Under the pieces are notes generated by a model. That model worked only from the letters and a program-made list of their open reading frames with translations. It made no database searches and was not told the DNA's origin. A program made the translations under genes and the position numbers. Positions 36,841 through 51,200 of a stretch of DNA of 64,000 nt are shown here, piece by piece. The stretch is from Zonotrichia leucophrys gambelii (Eukaryota; Chordata; Aves; Passeriformes; Passerellidae), in NCBI RefSeq assembly GCF_028769735.1, contig NC_088171.1, positions 59,778,216 through 59,842,215 on the forward strand. The letters are read 5' to 3'. Position 1 is the first letter of the stretch, and every line of letters starts with the position of its first letter.

Positions 36841-39800
36841 GAATGTAGATATTATAAAATATGTGAATAATTAGTGATAATGGTATGGTCTTTGTATGAG
36901 GGGATATTGTTTTTTCCCTAGATTTATAATTAACTAAGGGGCTAGCCAAATGAAGAACACATAGGAGTACTGTAAACTGTTAACCTTTGTCTTCCCTAAT
37001 TAAAAATTTATACCTTGATCCCTTGTTAAAAACAATGTTTGTGTGTTGCAGCATTGTTATTGTGTAATGGTCTAAGCTATTGCTATCCAATAGTTCTTTA
37101 AAACAATTTTAAAAACCCCATGAAAACCCCCACCACTTCCACCTTCCTAAGCAGCAAAAGTTCTGAATTCTTCACTGCAAAACCAGCTGTGGTGGTTTAG
37201 TTTATTTTCATCCAGCACTTTCCTCAGATACATCTCACCTTCAGTCCTTTGCATAAAACACACTGCAAAATGCACCCATACCAAAACCTGCACGTAGTTC
37301 ATCTATATGTAGTACTGGATGAGGAAAGAGATGCTCCAGCCATCACCTTGTGTACAGTTCACTTTCCTAAAACCAGAGAAGTAGTGCCTAAGACCTCTGC
37401 ATGGACCCAGCAAACGTGATATAGGACTAGAAGAGCTCCTAACCCAGCTGCAGTGGTGGGCCAGGGGCATCAGGTGGGATATCTGAGGGAATCTCGGATG
37501 GCAAGAATACATATGTACAGGAGACAGGATCAAGCCTCTTATGTCCCAGTAAAATGTCACTTCTTGGCATCTTGTCCAGAAATATGAATCAAAACAAGCA
37601 TGTTCACTATCTCTGTGGCTGACCACTGCCAGATTAGATTTTTCCATCTGGTTTCTTTAGGTGCCACCATTCAAAAAAAAGTTATCATGACTTCAATCCA
37701 TTATTTAACATTTATTGACACTTCTTGTTCTTCTTAGTTTAGACAGCACTACTATGTCTAAGGGAATGGACAGACTACTAAGAGTGAGACTCTTACTCAA
37801 GAGACGACCACAGGAACTAGACAAAATCTTTCTCAATAATCTGATCATTTGGAACCCAGCTGTATCATGCAGCTGCAGTTTGTCACTGAGCTACTGTTGG
37901 TTCATATATGTTTTAATTATTGATGGAATTTCTTTGATCTGAAAGATTGACATATTGGGTTTTTTTCTTACCCATAATAAGATTCTCCCAATCTAGCCGT
38001 GTCAATATAAGAAACTAAAAGCCTCACAGAAATGTTTTCTTTTCTTTAAGTGTTTACTGACATATGATAGCTGGACATGGAATTCCCCATTTTTCCCTAA
38101 ATAAATTTCCCATTGCAAAAGAAACATTTTGCCAGTAAAAAATACCCACACTAGAGATGAATGGTTATCTATGAACATATAAGCTTGCAAGAAGAAAACC
38201 ATCAAATTATTCAACTCATAGAACAGAATCGGTAACTGAAATTGTTTTCTCTAATTCCCTAATGGACTTTAAAGAAAAGATGTGTTTTAGCATATAATGC
38301 ATATAAGTAGTTGTTATTTAAGCAATCTGCATAAATTACTTCTAAGGTAGCTAAAGAAAGAATAGGACTTTTTTGCAATACCAAATTATTTCCAACAAAA
38401 AACTTCAGTTTTTACCTGCACAACAAAAACTGCAATAATCCATGAAAGTAATATTTTAACTGCATAGACAATATAAATTTCACAAAAATTTAGGTTCATG
38501 CAGATTACACTTACCACTTTGAATAGATTTATATTGCCATGGAAAAGCATTACAGAAAGAAATAGTTCTTGAGAAATGCACTGAAATGTAGGGACCAAAC
38601 ACCAGGATACAAGAATAAAAATAGAGTTTGATAGAGAACTATTAAAATGCTAAAGGGAGTTTCCATAAGAACTGCATGAGCTACTGAAATATTACTGACC
38701 TCTAACAGGAGTTTCAGCTACCTATGTGGCCAGAAATGCCAAAAACATGCATATATCTAGAGCTCCTCACACACTGTTGGTCATTTATTAACTCAGGGCA
38801 GGATTGTAAAGTCCCCTATTGTGGATGCCTTTGTTCATCTAGTTAAGCCAAGAACCACAGAGATGCCAAACATCAGCTTTTGCACCAAATTAGTACCTGT
38901 TTCCCACTACTGAAGCTGAGCTAACCTATAGCTGTTTACACCCTGTACTTCTAGATTTAAAATATGAAATATGTCCTGTGCTGCTGTACATCTTCCCTGT
39001 GTGGTTTTCTGGAGAAGGAGACAAGTAATAGGAACAGCCCAATTCACCATCCTGCTCCTACTGCTGTCATTTTTCCTTGGTTTGTGTGAAAGAGTCATTA
39101 CCCTTAGCAGAATTACCATTATACCCAGGGGAAAACAAAAAGTTATTCAGCTCAAAATCTAAATAACTAAAATGGATCCTGATTCCATGCTGACTCACCG
39201 AAATAAAGTGTGATTCTCAGTTATGCTGAACACCAATAGCTCCATGTGCCTCCAGAAGAATGCTGAAACATCCAGCTGTGGAAGTTTTGTCCTACATCAT
39301 TCTGGTCTGTGGAGTGAGGAAACAATTTTGTGACCTATTTATAATGCTTAATTCTCTAACTACGTCATCCCTCTTACAAGAAATGGATAACTACTTCACA
39401 TACATCCAGTTTTACCAAAAGAAAGCTATTAGCATTATCATTTAATAAGTTTGTATATCAGAAAAAGAATCTGCCTTCTTTTTATGTTTCCAAATTATAC
39501 TGAAGATTGTTAGATTGTAACATCCTGACAGCCTCTGAGCCTTCCTCAGCAGTTTTTCCCCATTGACTTCAGTGGAAGTTTTGGGCTTTTCTAAACTAAC
39601 TGTAAACATTCAGGAAAAAGACCTTGACAACCTTGTGCTGGGCTCAAATGAAGCCATCTGCTCAATATGCAGCCATAAGTTAAAAATGAACATAAAACCA
39701 CCACAAACAAAACCACAGTGTTTTAGGAAGTATTAAGAGATGGAATAGAAGATACTTTCTAGAAGGCATTTATCATATGATCCTACAAATTAATAGCTGC

Positions 39801-40860
39801 CCTTCAGTTTTGATCCTGCTTACTGTCTGTCAGCACTTCTCACAAAATTGGGCAAAAATACAATAAACTTGAAGGACTTACAGGCAAGTGATCAGATGCC
39901 AGGAAATAATTCCACATGGGAAGAGGTTAGGTCTGTTTATGAGGCAGATGAATAAGAGGTGACATGATACAATTATCATAATATCATTACAGTGTAAATC
40001 CTAGCAGTCAGTTACTCCTCATTACTAAACTGCAGTACAAGATTGAGGAGACACTCTACGAAATAAAAAGAAAAGAGTTAAGATGACTGGCCTTGTCCCT
40101 GTGCTAATTCCTTTAGCAGGTACCTCAGAAGGTTTGCATATCCCTAATATAAATATATTCATGTGTAAAAAGCCTGTAGTCAATTGTGTAGTCAAGCCTG
40201 TAGTCACTACATATATATTTCCATGTCCACATAAGCATATCCAATTAAAAAAAAAAAAAAAAAGAAAAAAAAAAGACTGCACACAGCAATTATTATTAGA
40301 ATACATGGTTAAAGAGGTCTTGCTTCTTAATTTGCTTGTTGCAGTCTGTCTTAGGTAACTAAAATTCAGCCATAACATGATGATATGAGAAGTGATTTCC
40401 AGAGAATGTATTTTTTTCCTTGTTTTCATCCTTGAATGATGGTATGCATTTTTCCTTTGAACCTTACCTTAGGAATTAAATAAAGTTATCACATGAAGAA
40501 ATATAATCACTGTGTTATAGGATGTTTTAATTCCACATTTTGCTGCTCCATCATGAAGTTTTCTAAGAGGATCTTTTTTATTTATTAATTTCTGCATTCC
40601 TGAAAATACAGAAATCTCACTTTCCATGATCCTGTGTAAACATACTTGCTTCATCAGGATTTAAAATCTGTCCATATGTCTCTTGCCTTGTACCCAAAGT
40701 CTGGCTGAGTAGTGAACTGCACAAGGAGAAAACCAATATATTGAAAGATCTGTTTCACAGCCATGAACATCTGTCTCCTCTTCAAAAGTAACATAGTGTA
40801 ATCTGGATATCTATTCCCAGAGTAGAACTTTGGTAATTCAGATTAGAAGCAATTCTTGAT
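36841..40860. other. Intergenic DNA without a gene
   Basis: AT-rich sequence with a poly(A) run at about 40245-40275 and a short direct repeat (AAGCCTGTAGTCA) around 40169 and 40194. No gene-like frame. Confidence 0.55.
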
Positions 40861-40861
40861 G

Positions 40862-41100
40862 TTTTAAGGAGCCTCTTTATTACAAAAACAATAACACAAC
40901 CCACCGGCGCAGTACACAGGAAGGGAGAAGTTTATTTAGCAAGAAGGCTCCTGACAGATGCCAGCACAACTGGGGCAGCTAAATTGGCTTGTTTCAATAA
41001 CTCTTTCAGCCAGCTCATAAAAAATGCTTCTGGGTCTAAGCCCTCAGCTATGCCCTAAGCATTTTCAGGCATACCAACTACCCCAACACTTCATGTGTGT
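40862..41100 (-). mobile_element. Possible LTR remnant, reverse orientation
   Basis: On the minus strand a TTTTTATGAGCTGGCTGAAA segment leads to GCTAAATAAACTTCTCCC, then TGTGTACTGCGCC and GTAATAAAGAGGCTCCTT. Two AATAAA hexamers just upstream of a terminal segment suggest LTR 3' sequence. Boundaries are approximate. Confidence 0.4.
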
Positions 41101-43377
41101 CTTAAGTGTATTAGTTCATTCATTTTTTTCTCCCCCAAAGCCTTATTATCTTTCAAAACTGCTCTTCCTTCTTGCTTTATCTCCTGTATAGAGAGTATGG
41201 AGATCAGAAAATATTTTTAATTTCAATCCTGTACCCTGTGGAGTTCAGTCAGTTTTGAACAATTTATTGATTAATCTTTTCCTCCCTTGGGCTGACTTGT
41301 TCAGCACCAGCATAGATGCATCTCTGGCTTTTGATAGAAGAACTGCAAGTTTCATGTTTTTCTATGTGGATGGGAATGCCTTAAGCTTTTTGAGTAGTAA
41401 TAAAGTCTCTAACTTCCCTCATACTGTATAACTTAAATACTGGTTTAGAAACAGCAGGGAAAAATCCCAAAACATCCCACTCCAAGACTAATGGTCTCAC
41501 TGAAATGTGTGAATACATTGAAAACAGTATTTTTCCTCTCTCAATGACCCAAACAAAGCTATACTTGAAGGAGGCTGCAAAACTGAGGCAGACAGAGGAC
41601 CCAGGACACAGAAGACACACAAAGAAGGAACTCATTGGAGCTTTTTTCCCTTCTTTCCTCTCACACAGGATCAAAGCATGGAGAGTGGAGAGAGCTGACC
41701 TGCTTCTCTCTGCAGTCAATGGGTGGGCTCCTGTGATTTTGCCAGCTCAGTGGCTCTAAGACAAAAGTAGGAGGAAGTGAAGGAAGACTGTTTGGCAGCC
41801 CACAGTTATGTGGAAGTGGACACAGCAAAAAAAGAGTGAGACAGGGCTGCATGGAGACAAAGAGGAAATACTGAAACAGTCTAGAGTAGGTAAAGGAGAG
41901 CCAATAATAGCCACAAAAATAAGGACGAAAAAAGCCTGATTAGGGAAGAAGGAAAATAGTAATTGAAGCACAGTTGTGTTTATATTTTCTGTTATGTTTA
42001 GATGTAATGTGAGTCAAACAAAAGCAGAAAAGTCTGACCATGGGTAAATATAGGCAAGTCTAAAAACGAAGTAAATAATTACAGTTCAAAACCAAGCACA
42101 TAGAAAATGCAATAGCAGAATAATTACAATGCTTTTGGCTATTTTCTCTGTGTAGAACTGCTGTTTTATTGTCAGTCAGGATAACTTCAAAAATGGAAGC
42201 TCTTTTCTCCACATCACAATAATTAGATGTATTTATTTCTTGAATGAGCAAAGACCTTGTAATTTAGAAAAAATGGCAAAGTAAATGAGACTCATAAGGA
42301 CTGCAACCTAATGTGCTTCATTTGGCACATATTTTAAATTTGAAACCATAATGTTTACTTTTTAAGAACTATCTCTATGCAAGGATCTCACTCCAGTTTG
42401 CAGTTCTGTCACAATTTAAAGAGAATTCAACCTGATTGGGACACAAGAAAAGGTGATATATGAAAAGTTCTGATGATTTATCAAGTTGTTGACTTCCCTT
42501 GAAGACAACAGAAAAGTAAGGCCACAAGTAAGCTGAAAGAGAGACAGTGAGCCATTTTCATAGGGTAAACCAAGCAGCTCAGAGTTCTGAGATGACAACC
42601 TTGCTTAACATAGGGTCCTAGTCCTTGCTGGCTTTCTTGTAACTGAGCTCAATTATACTTTTTGATGCAATTATATCTTTACGCTCAAATGCATGAAAAG
42701 TAATGCTGTTACTGTAGTGGACTTTAGTCATGGATCTTTTGGCTGAGGCAGTTCAGTGCCAACTTATGAGCATGTGTCTGGATCACAAATCTCTGTCTCT
42801 CTCTGAAGATCTTGGTTTTGATCCTTCTTCCAGGTATTAAAAATTCAAAACCCCAGTTTAACTGCAAATAGCACCATTTAGTGCTGTAAACAGTGCATAA
42901 ATATATCTCACTTCATTATTGCATTCCCAGTGCAACTGGTTATCTCACCAAGTCTGCATGTAGTCAAACTGTGCAAGGCCTTGCAAGTTAAAGGTGAAGT
43001 TTTGATGTGGGGAATGAGTTTGGAAAGAGAAACTTAATTTCAAGCCAGCTGAAATGTTAAAATACTCTGAATTAGATTACTTGCCCTGAAATGAATAATA
43101 GTAAAAATATATAGAAATTATTTAAACATTATTTTTTTCTGGATTTCTGAAATCTTCTTATATGGAAATGTGTAAATTAAAACTGCACATATTGTTTCAG
43201 TGAGAATAAACTAAAAATTTAGAGTTAAATGTCAGGTTTCTTAGCTCTTCTCTGCTTATGTAAAATGGTCAGCTATATGAAAAGCAAAAAGAATTGCCAA
43301 AAAAAAAGAAAATACCACAGCTACTGCAGCTGATACCTGAGACATCTCCACTTGCAAGTTAGTTAATAGCCAAAGAC

Positions 43378-43413
43378 AAAAAAAAAACCAAAAAAAAAAA
43401 CAAACAAAAAAAA
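43378..43413. repeat. A/C-rich tract
   Basis: Poly(A) with CC and CAAAC interruptions. Confidence 0.75.
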
Positions 43414-43708
43414 ATTTGTGTGGTAGTTTAGGAATATTTGAAGGTAAATAGAATTGAATAATGCAGAGAATATTGCAAAACAAAAGACACTTCATCCTTT
43501 GAAAAGAAAAAATAACTTGAGAAAAAGAGGACTAAGATCAAGATTGAATTATGAGAACTAAATCATGTTAATTCCTAAAACTACAAATGAAGAGTATTAG
43601 ACAAATAAAATCTTCACTGATCAGCACCCTGCCAGAACAGCTGGTAAAGAATTCACACTAAATAAATAGAGGCTATGGTCAAAGACAGAGAGGTGAAAAG
43701 TCTTTAAA

Positions 43709-43768
43709 ATAAACAAAGAAACAAACAAAAAAAACCCCAAAAGTGAAAACAAAAACAAAAACAAAAAA
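43709..43768. repeat. A/C-rich tract
   Basis: AAACAAAG, AAACAAAC and repeated AAAAAC units. Confidence 0.75.
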
Positions 43769-46700
43769 TATTTTATAGTAGCCCAGTAAAATTGTTTCAG
43801 ACAGATGAGCAGCTGTACAGACATAAAATATCTTGTAAGGTCATATGGGCACATGTCTATGTTACATACCAATCTATTTTTTGAATCCTGAAAGTTGTCT
43901 GATGGCTCTTAGTCCAGGAGCTGTATCCTTCTCTCAATGGTTAGGCTCACTCCCATTTAGGAGCGCTGTGAAGGCCCACAGTGGGACTCAGAAGTGTTGG
44001 AGCTACACCTAAACTCCATTTGTTTCCACACGCCCACCTTGCCTTGCTCCCACCTCTCCACCTGTCCTATCCCAGCACCACCCAGATGAGGGAGGGAAAA
44101 GTCCCTTGATAGCTAGTTGTCCCTCTTGCACATGCATGGGATTAGCTTCCCTGCCAATTTAGCTGTCACCTGTCTAATCCTCCTTTTTGAATAATCTTCC
44201 TCATGCCATGTATCTAAGTCCTGTCCGAGCCACCTAATCAGGCTAAAGGCATAACCAGTTCACTCAGAAGATCCAGTGGGAAGCTCTGCAACTGGAATGG
44301 ATCTTGGTCTAAGGAACTGACTTCTCCCGGACTAGTGTGAGTGGAGCCAAGGGAATGGGATACTCCAGAATCAAAGCAGGTGTGAAGTTTGAATATAATG
44401 TCCGAGTTTAGGGGGATTGGCAGACAGGGATTAGGGAGAGATGTGGCAGGTAAACACAGAATAGACAAGAATCATATCTAAGGGGAGGTTGAGGAGAAGA
44501 ATGCCAGAAAAGCAGGAGAAAAGTGGAGGAGGGCCTAAACTATTAACATTCTCATTAGCATTAAAATTATGGTATTAAATCCACAAGGAGATTGGAGACT
44601 AAATGGAAAAATCCTTCTTTTACCTAATTTTCATGTGCTTTAGCTTTATAGTGTTAAATTATTAGAGTGCATTCAGTGCTTTAAGCAGGTGATACTTATG
44701 GGTGATCACCTCCTCTGAGGTCCTAATGGGTGCTGCTCTTGGCATTTTGGATCCAAGCACCCTTGTCCAAATGTATGTCGAGGCCTTTCACTGTGCCTCT
44801 AAAGCAAACCTTAGGCTTTAGACCTGCAAAAGTCCAGTGATTTTGTGAGACACCTATTTCAGCACTCCTGCCTTCCCGTGAGAACTCAGCAGCACAATAG
44901 TTTGCCCCTCCTCTATCAAGATAGTAAATCAGTAAAATTTCCTCGTATCGTGGGACATCTCTGGGACTCCTTATGTTTCTAAGCACACAAGTTATTTCTG
45001 AGAACAGAGCACAGGCTTTTGCACTCCTTTGACCACATTCTGACAGCTAAGGTCCAGCAGTGTACATGAACAAGCTAGATTTTTGTTACATAAAATAAAG
45101 GCTGCCATACTTTTTATTGGACAAGGATATCAGATTCCTAAGAGGAGTTATAATAGAATCAAGTTACAATGTCAGTGTGATAAAAAGTATCACATCATTG
45201 CTCTGTCCTTTTTACCTTATTCATTCACAGATTGAAGTTTCCTGGATTTCTGTCAAAAGAATTAGTCTTTTAAGAATAGAATAGGCCAATGTCATCTTTA
45301 TACAGTTTGGGAATTCATCTGGAGTAGCCCAGAGATTAACAATATCAGCGATAATTGAGTCAAAGGCGTCTATGGAATACACTAACAACAAAATAGACAG
45401 TGGAACAAAAGACAGGTAATTCAACAGTGCACAACTGCTGAATAATCATTTTAACCTTACCAAGGGTCAGGATGGCAAATAAAATAAATAAAAAATGAAT
45501 GAGTTTAAGGAAGGGATGAGGGAAAGAACAACAGTGTACTCAGAGGGAGCCAGGCAGTTTTGAAGAAAAATGTGTGCAGAACAGAAATTGTACAGTTGTT
45601 AACAGGAAGGAAAAATCAATTTTACACCACATAAAGAGATACATTTACATCATTATGATTATGTTGGGAAAGGATTAGAATTTCACTTTCCTCAAAGCAT
45701 TCTTGCAATGTGTCATATGATTCTTCCTTATCTGATGATCATGATGATGCATAAAGAATAGCACCTCTCAAGCATCACTTTATTCAGTAACAGACCACCT
45801 TGTGTCCCTGAGCTCCCTGACTGCCAGATCTCATGTCTTTGTTTTCCATAGGTAAATTTAATTAAACCAGCAGAAGTGGAGTTATAATGGCTCACAAGCT
45901 GTGGAAGTAACTGAAGGGGGAAAAAAGTGTGGGGGAGGAGACTTGAAAATGTGCACATATTCAGGAGCTCAGTTGCATTAGATAGGCAGATCCTGAAAGT
46001 GGCATAAGCGAGGGATACAGAAGAAAGCAAAACCCAGACAGGTGAATTCAGATGTTAGTGGCATAGGAAAAATAGGCCATCATTGTAGAGAACACAGGTG
46101 CTTCAGAAATGGGGCAGTTAAACAGTTATTTGCTCTTTCTTTAAATACATTTTTAAAAATCTATCGTTGTGATTTGAATACAGGTACAAAATATGATTGC
46201 ACATGTGCAAGAACAGGGTTGATCAATGTAAATCCATTCCTTCTGTCCAGAATGAATATTTTCATTTAATCCAATTGCAAACTTTTTAAAATTCCCACTA
46301 CTTCATCCTGCAGGGAGTAACAGCAATGTGAATCATGCCTCCAAAGAAAATAATCCAGACCCAGGGAGACTTAGAGGTGACATGTATGAGCTTCTCCCAA
46401 CATCCCGCTTCCCCGTTGTCAGCTATGTATGTGATCACTATTTTAAATTGTGTTTGCTGCCATATAAAAGCAAATGCAACTACAAGCTTAGTTACAGTCC
46501 ATTCTGCGTGGGGAAAAGATCTATAGGAGTGAAAAGCCTTGCTGTCTATCAGTGATAGTTCCTGATTAGTTTCACACAATTTCAGAAAGTCAGAAATCAG
46601 CCTGGAGGCAGTTAACTGCAATGAGCTGTGTGTTGGAAGAAATGCCTTCACCTCTTGTCCAAGCATGGGCCATGCCAGCTAATGGGGATAGATATCCCTT

Positions 46701-47900
46701 ACCATTTGCTTCACTACCTCAGATCTCCTTTACCACCCTGCTCTCCAGGACAGATGCAAGCCTTGCCCATCATCTTCTCACCCTACATGTGCAGATACTT
46801 GGAAATGCAGAACAGTTCAGAAGAAGGTTCTGGCTGTGTTTGTACGCTGGCTGAATGGATGAGGGAAGAGAACATTTATTAGAGCTGGTGGTGGCCTAAG
46901 GAAGCCACCAGGTTGAACATACAAAGCCATGAGGCTCTGGTTCAACTGCAGCTTTGGTGCAGACCTGCTTCCTCTGCTTCCCTACCCCAGCTCAGGGAAG
47001 CTAATTTTTATTTGAATAAAAGCTTTTATTTGAATGACAAATTTTAAGTAGAAAAATACCCTTAGAGGAGATAGATAGGGCAAAATCATCTGTGTTACGT
47101 TCAATTCCCTGCCTACAGCAGCATTTCAGGTGTGACCATCATCCTGGTTCACTAATTGAGAAGCAGAAAAGTCTGCTGAGTTTCCCACACCCCTATGATA
47201 TTTTTTCCATCACCCCTCAAGTGTGGCTGTCTGCTTCCAAGCCTTTCATTCAACCTTTTGGCTTGTGAAAGGTACAAACTGGACAGATCTGCAATGGCTC
47301 TGCTGGACTCCAGTGGTCTGCCCTGAATCTGTTCAACCGTGTTTCAAAAATTTTCTTCAGTAAGTCAACCCAGCTTCTTCAAGGAAAATAAAGCCAAATT
47401 ACAGCACATCCATAAACAGCAACAGTTGAGCCTCCAGTAGGGCTGAAAGGCCAATTTTATGGTATCAGAACACAGGCAACGAGTCCTGAAGTGCTGGTGA
47501 TGATCCTATAAGAGCTTTATTTAGCTGAGATACATTTTCTATATTCAGACTTGGATATATGGAATTTGTTACTGTACTACTGCAACTTGCAATAGGACAA
47601 CATTTATAGCAGCCAATGGAGCAATCAGAGCTTTAATGTTTCATGTTGATGCAAAACCAGAGCTGATAGTTAAAAATTACTAATTTTCAGAGTGCGAAAT
47701 ACTGAAGACAAGGAATAAATTATAGATAAGGTTTATCTGAAAGCATATAAGCAAAATAAAACTGTTAATGAAAAGCCTGCAGTTTGCACAAAATATAGAT
47801 GCACTGTGTATTACCTTTGTCTTGTATTCTTTGAAGACATTGTATACAAAGAGATTTTTTCCTAAACACACAACAGTTCAATTAGCTCTGTCACTCTTCA

Positions 47901-48236
47901 CCTTCCTTCCTTCCTTCCTTCCTTCCTTCCTTCCTTCCTTCCTTCCTTCCTTCCTTCCTTCCTTCCTTCCTTCCTTCCTTCCTTCCTTCCTTCCTTCTTC
48001 CTTCCTTCTTCCTTCCTTCCTTCCTTCCTTCTCCTTCCTTCCTTCCTTCCTTTCCTTCCTTCCTTCCTTCCTTCCTTCCTTCCTTCCTTCCTTCTTCCTT
48101 CCTTCCTTCCTTCCTTCCTTCCTTCCTTCCTTCCTTCCTTCCTTCCTTCCTTCCTTCCTTCCTTCCTTCCTTCCTTCCTTCCTTCCTTCCTTCCTTCCTT
48201 CCTTCCTCTCTTCCTCCCTCCCTCCCTCCCTCCTTC
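47901..48236. repeat. (CCTT)n microsatellite, about 336 bp
   Basis: A long pure-pyrimidine CCTT array on the plus strand, broken by a few slips (near 47997, 48009, 48032 and 48052) and grading into CCCT units at its right end. It generates 114 to 171-residue PSFL- or KEGR-repeat frames in several phases on both strands; none is a gene. Confidence 0.99.
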
Positions 48237-51200
48237 CCCCAAGCAAATTTCTTGTCTCCTGCTTCGTTATTTCTGTGCTGTAGTAAGGCTTCCTGCATCA
48301 CTTTATGCCAGTTATTGCCTTCAGCTTTTGCTGCAACTCAAACCAACCATTTCTGGTCATGGTGGTAGCAATGTTTTAATAAGTTACTAAAATCTCTGAA
48401 TCATTCTAAGAAGAAAAAACCTGTTGTTCCTGTTCCTACATATAAACCACAAAATAACTGATGGAGACTATATAATGTGGTTATACCACTCTGGGAGAAA
48501 TACAGACTTCAGGCACAAGCTAGTGAGGGTTTGATTTTAGAACAGAGAATCAGCTACCAAGTACATGGTCATTTTAGTGGCTGTGCCCTTCTTATAGGTG
48601 TACATGGAAAGAAAAAAAATGGAGACAAATCTAAGGTAAGAATTTAGAGTACAGTATCTGACATATTAATAAATAAAAGCAGCAATGCGATGGGTATTTG
48701 TGATTTCTCTGAATGCTTTCAGTTACATTACAACTAGTTATTGAGTAATACATCCTGTGAACAGAACAGTACAACTTGTCAGTGTACAAAATAGCATGGA
48801 CAGAAGCCAATTATAAGAGTAATGATAGTAGAAGTCAAATACAAGCTGAGAAAAGCTTACCTCAAGTTAATGAACTGGCATATAGATGAGTTAAAAACAA
48901 AGCACAAAAAATCCATATTGAAATCCCTGGCAGAGTTTCAGCTCTACTGTAATGCTCTAATAATGAAAACTATAGTACATCAACTTTAAGTGCTCAGGAG
49001 AGCAATCAAATCTCTGTCTTGCCATGGAGAAACAGTGGCTTTTTTTCTGTTTTCCAATACCCTGTTAGGGTCTTGCTTTTGCTGGGTCAATGAGCAATCA
49101 GGTATGGCTCAAAAATCCTAACCCAGCAGGGAAGTTCTAAACTTTGTAGACCATGGATGGCCCCTCAGCACAGATTCTAAAGCTATGGCATGACTTCAGC
49201 AGCTGAAATCTGCTTATGGCTCTTATTTAATTACCCGAAGTTTTCCTTTGCGTCTGTGGCTTGACTACTATAATAATGTTATTCGTTTAAAGCATTTGAT
49301 TGAAACTTTACATTTTAACATTATCCATAAAAATCAATGCTAAGAAATCTCTGTCAATATTTCAAGCCTCTGAAGACTTAGCCCCAGCAGCAGTCAAGAG
49401 GTTTGACTGGCAGTCACCTCCTCAGAAGCTGGAGAAGAATGCTTAATGCTCTGGCAGACAGAATCCCACTGGTATCACAAAACCAGCAGCTTGAAAAGCA
49501 GATGACTCAGAGGTATTGGCATAAGAATACTTTAATTCTATATTATTTTCATGTAGTGTTGCTAGGTTCTGGGTATTGTTTTCATTTGAATAGTCATCAT
49601 AATGACTTGAAGTAGGTTTTAAATGTTGCAGGAATTTTCTCAAAAAATGAGCAAGACTTTACAGGGCAGGCTCCTCAAAAGGAGCTTGAAATGGAAACTG
49701 GGAAGACTAATCTCACTAGACTACAAGCAGAGCTAAAGAAGATCAGGCAGTTTTGCAATGTATTATTCTCGCAAAAGAATATATAATGAAGGTATGTTTT
49801 TTCAAGTACATGGTAGAATGTTTAGCCCATTTAAAATGCAGCTAACTGATCTTTTTAGAATAAATATTTAAATGTTTTAACAATGGAAATGAGAAATGCT
49901 GACCAAATACTGAATCCATTGTAATTCCTAATTCAAATCTGTCAAATTTTGTGCATTTTGAGTTTTGAGAGCGTTTTTCTAATGTTACAGTTCTGAATCC
50001 AATACTCTGTGCTCAGGGTAGTGAATTGCTAAATAAACTGTCTATTGACATTTTTTAAGGAAAAAATGGAAGATAAATTGATTTTCTTGGATGCTGGTAT
50101 TCTGCAAGAGTGAACATCCCCAAAGAGATTTCAAATGGAGCCTGTTGTCTTACTAATTTGCACACCATGCTACTTTTTTCTTTGATTAAAACCTTAGTAA
50201 GGAACTGCTCAAACCATGGGAGTTGCTAGGCATAACTGAAGGCCAGCATGTGCCAAATATGCCACAGCACGGAGTCTTCAGTTGTCATCCAGCATACTGT
50301 GTGTAAGCAATTGGCAAGCCCTCTCCTCCCTCTACCTCCCAGGACTTTTGTTATTGAATTGCTGCATAGTGTATCTTAGCCTAATTGAACTCATTACTTA
50401 AGGGACTACTCTGTCTATACAAGTATTCAGGAAATGTTATTCCTGAATAACCATGAATAACATCCTTATGCTGGAATAAGAGTGGGCTAGATAATATGCC
50501 TAGATAAAATAATGAATAAACAGGTGCTAAAAGATGCTCTGGCAGCTTCACTGAATCGGAAAACCTGCAAGGAGTGATTCGCTTTTTGCACATTACAGCT
50601 GGCGGAAGAAGCCCAGCTTCCCACGAGCATGAGATGTGACCTATGAAATCACATACCATGAGTCAAATCCCTCATGGCAAGGGAGAAAGATGCTGAACAG
50701 AGTGGTTTGATAGAGGCCATTCCAGCTACTTCCAAAGTACAGCTAAATAAAAGCAGAATAGAAGATGACTCCACCTTAAAGCTTGTTTTGCTTCTCAGGG
50801 AAGAGATGTTTGTCCTCATAGGCTTTAAGGATCTCTTTGAGCTGACCAGGACCAGGGCAGGCAGCCAGGAATTGCCCTACCAGACTGCAATATATTCACA
50901 GGAAGCTTTGACACTGGCGGGCAGACAGACTCCCATTCAATATCCAAGAGGGACCTGGGGGGGCAAGGGCCAATCTCAATATTCCCTTTGGATGTAACTG
51001 TCCTCTTCCAAGAGAGTGAAAGAATTTGAAATTATATGGATGCAACTTCTGCTAGGACAGGTGGCCTCTAGGGCAGGAACAGAAGTATAGAATATACTTT
51101 GGTTATCCCATGCTTGTTCCAGAGTGTACTGTGATTTATACCACAAAGAGCGCACGGAAAAACTTTTGGTTTAAGAAAAGAGAGAAGTGTCTTGCTCTGA

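Larger units (their letters stand above)
41101..47900. other. Intergenic DNA without a gene
   Basis: This holds A/C-rich tracts at 43378-43413 and 43709-43768. A more GC-balanced stretch at about 43890-44530 lacks coding features. The longer frames (41381-41719, 46298-46666) have no recognisable domain and are opposed by other frames. Confidence 0.55.

Noticed and set aside
39535..39600. Segment with CCCATTGACTTCAGTGG, possibly an old amniote repeat
   Set aside because: The match is too short to assign to a family.
46298..46666. 122-codon minus-strand frame
   Set aside because: It is overlapped by plus-strand frames of similar length and shows no domain, splice signals or conserved motifs that I recognise.
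47768..48301. Frames encoding PSFL or KEGR repeats, 114 to 171 residues
   Set aside because: They are translations of the CCTT array and exist in several phases of both strands.
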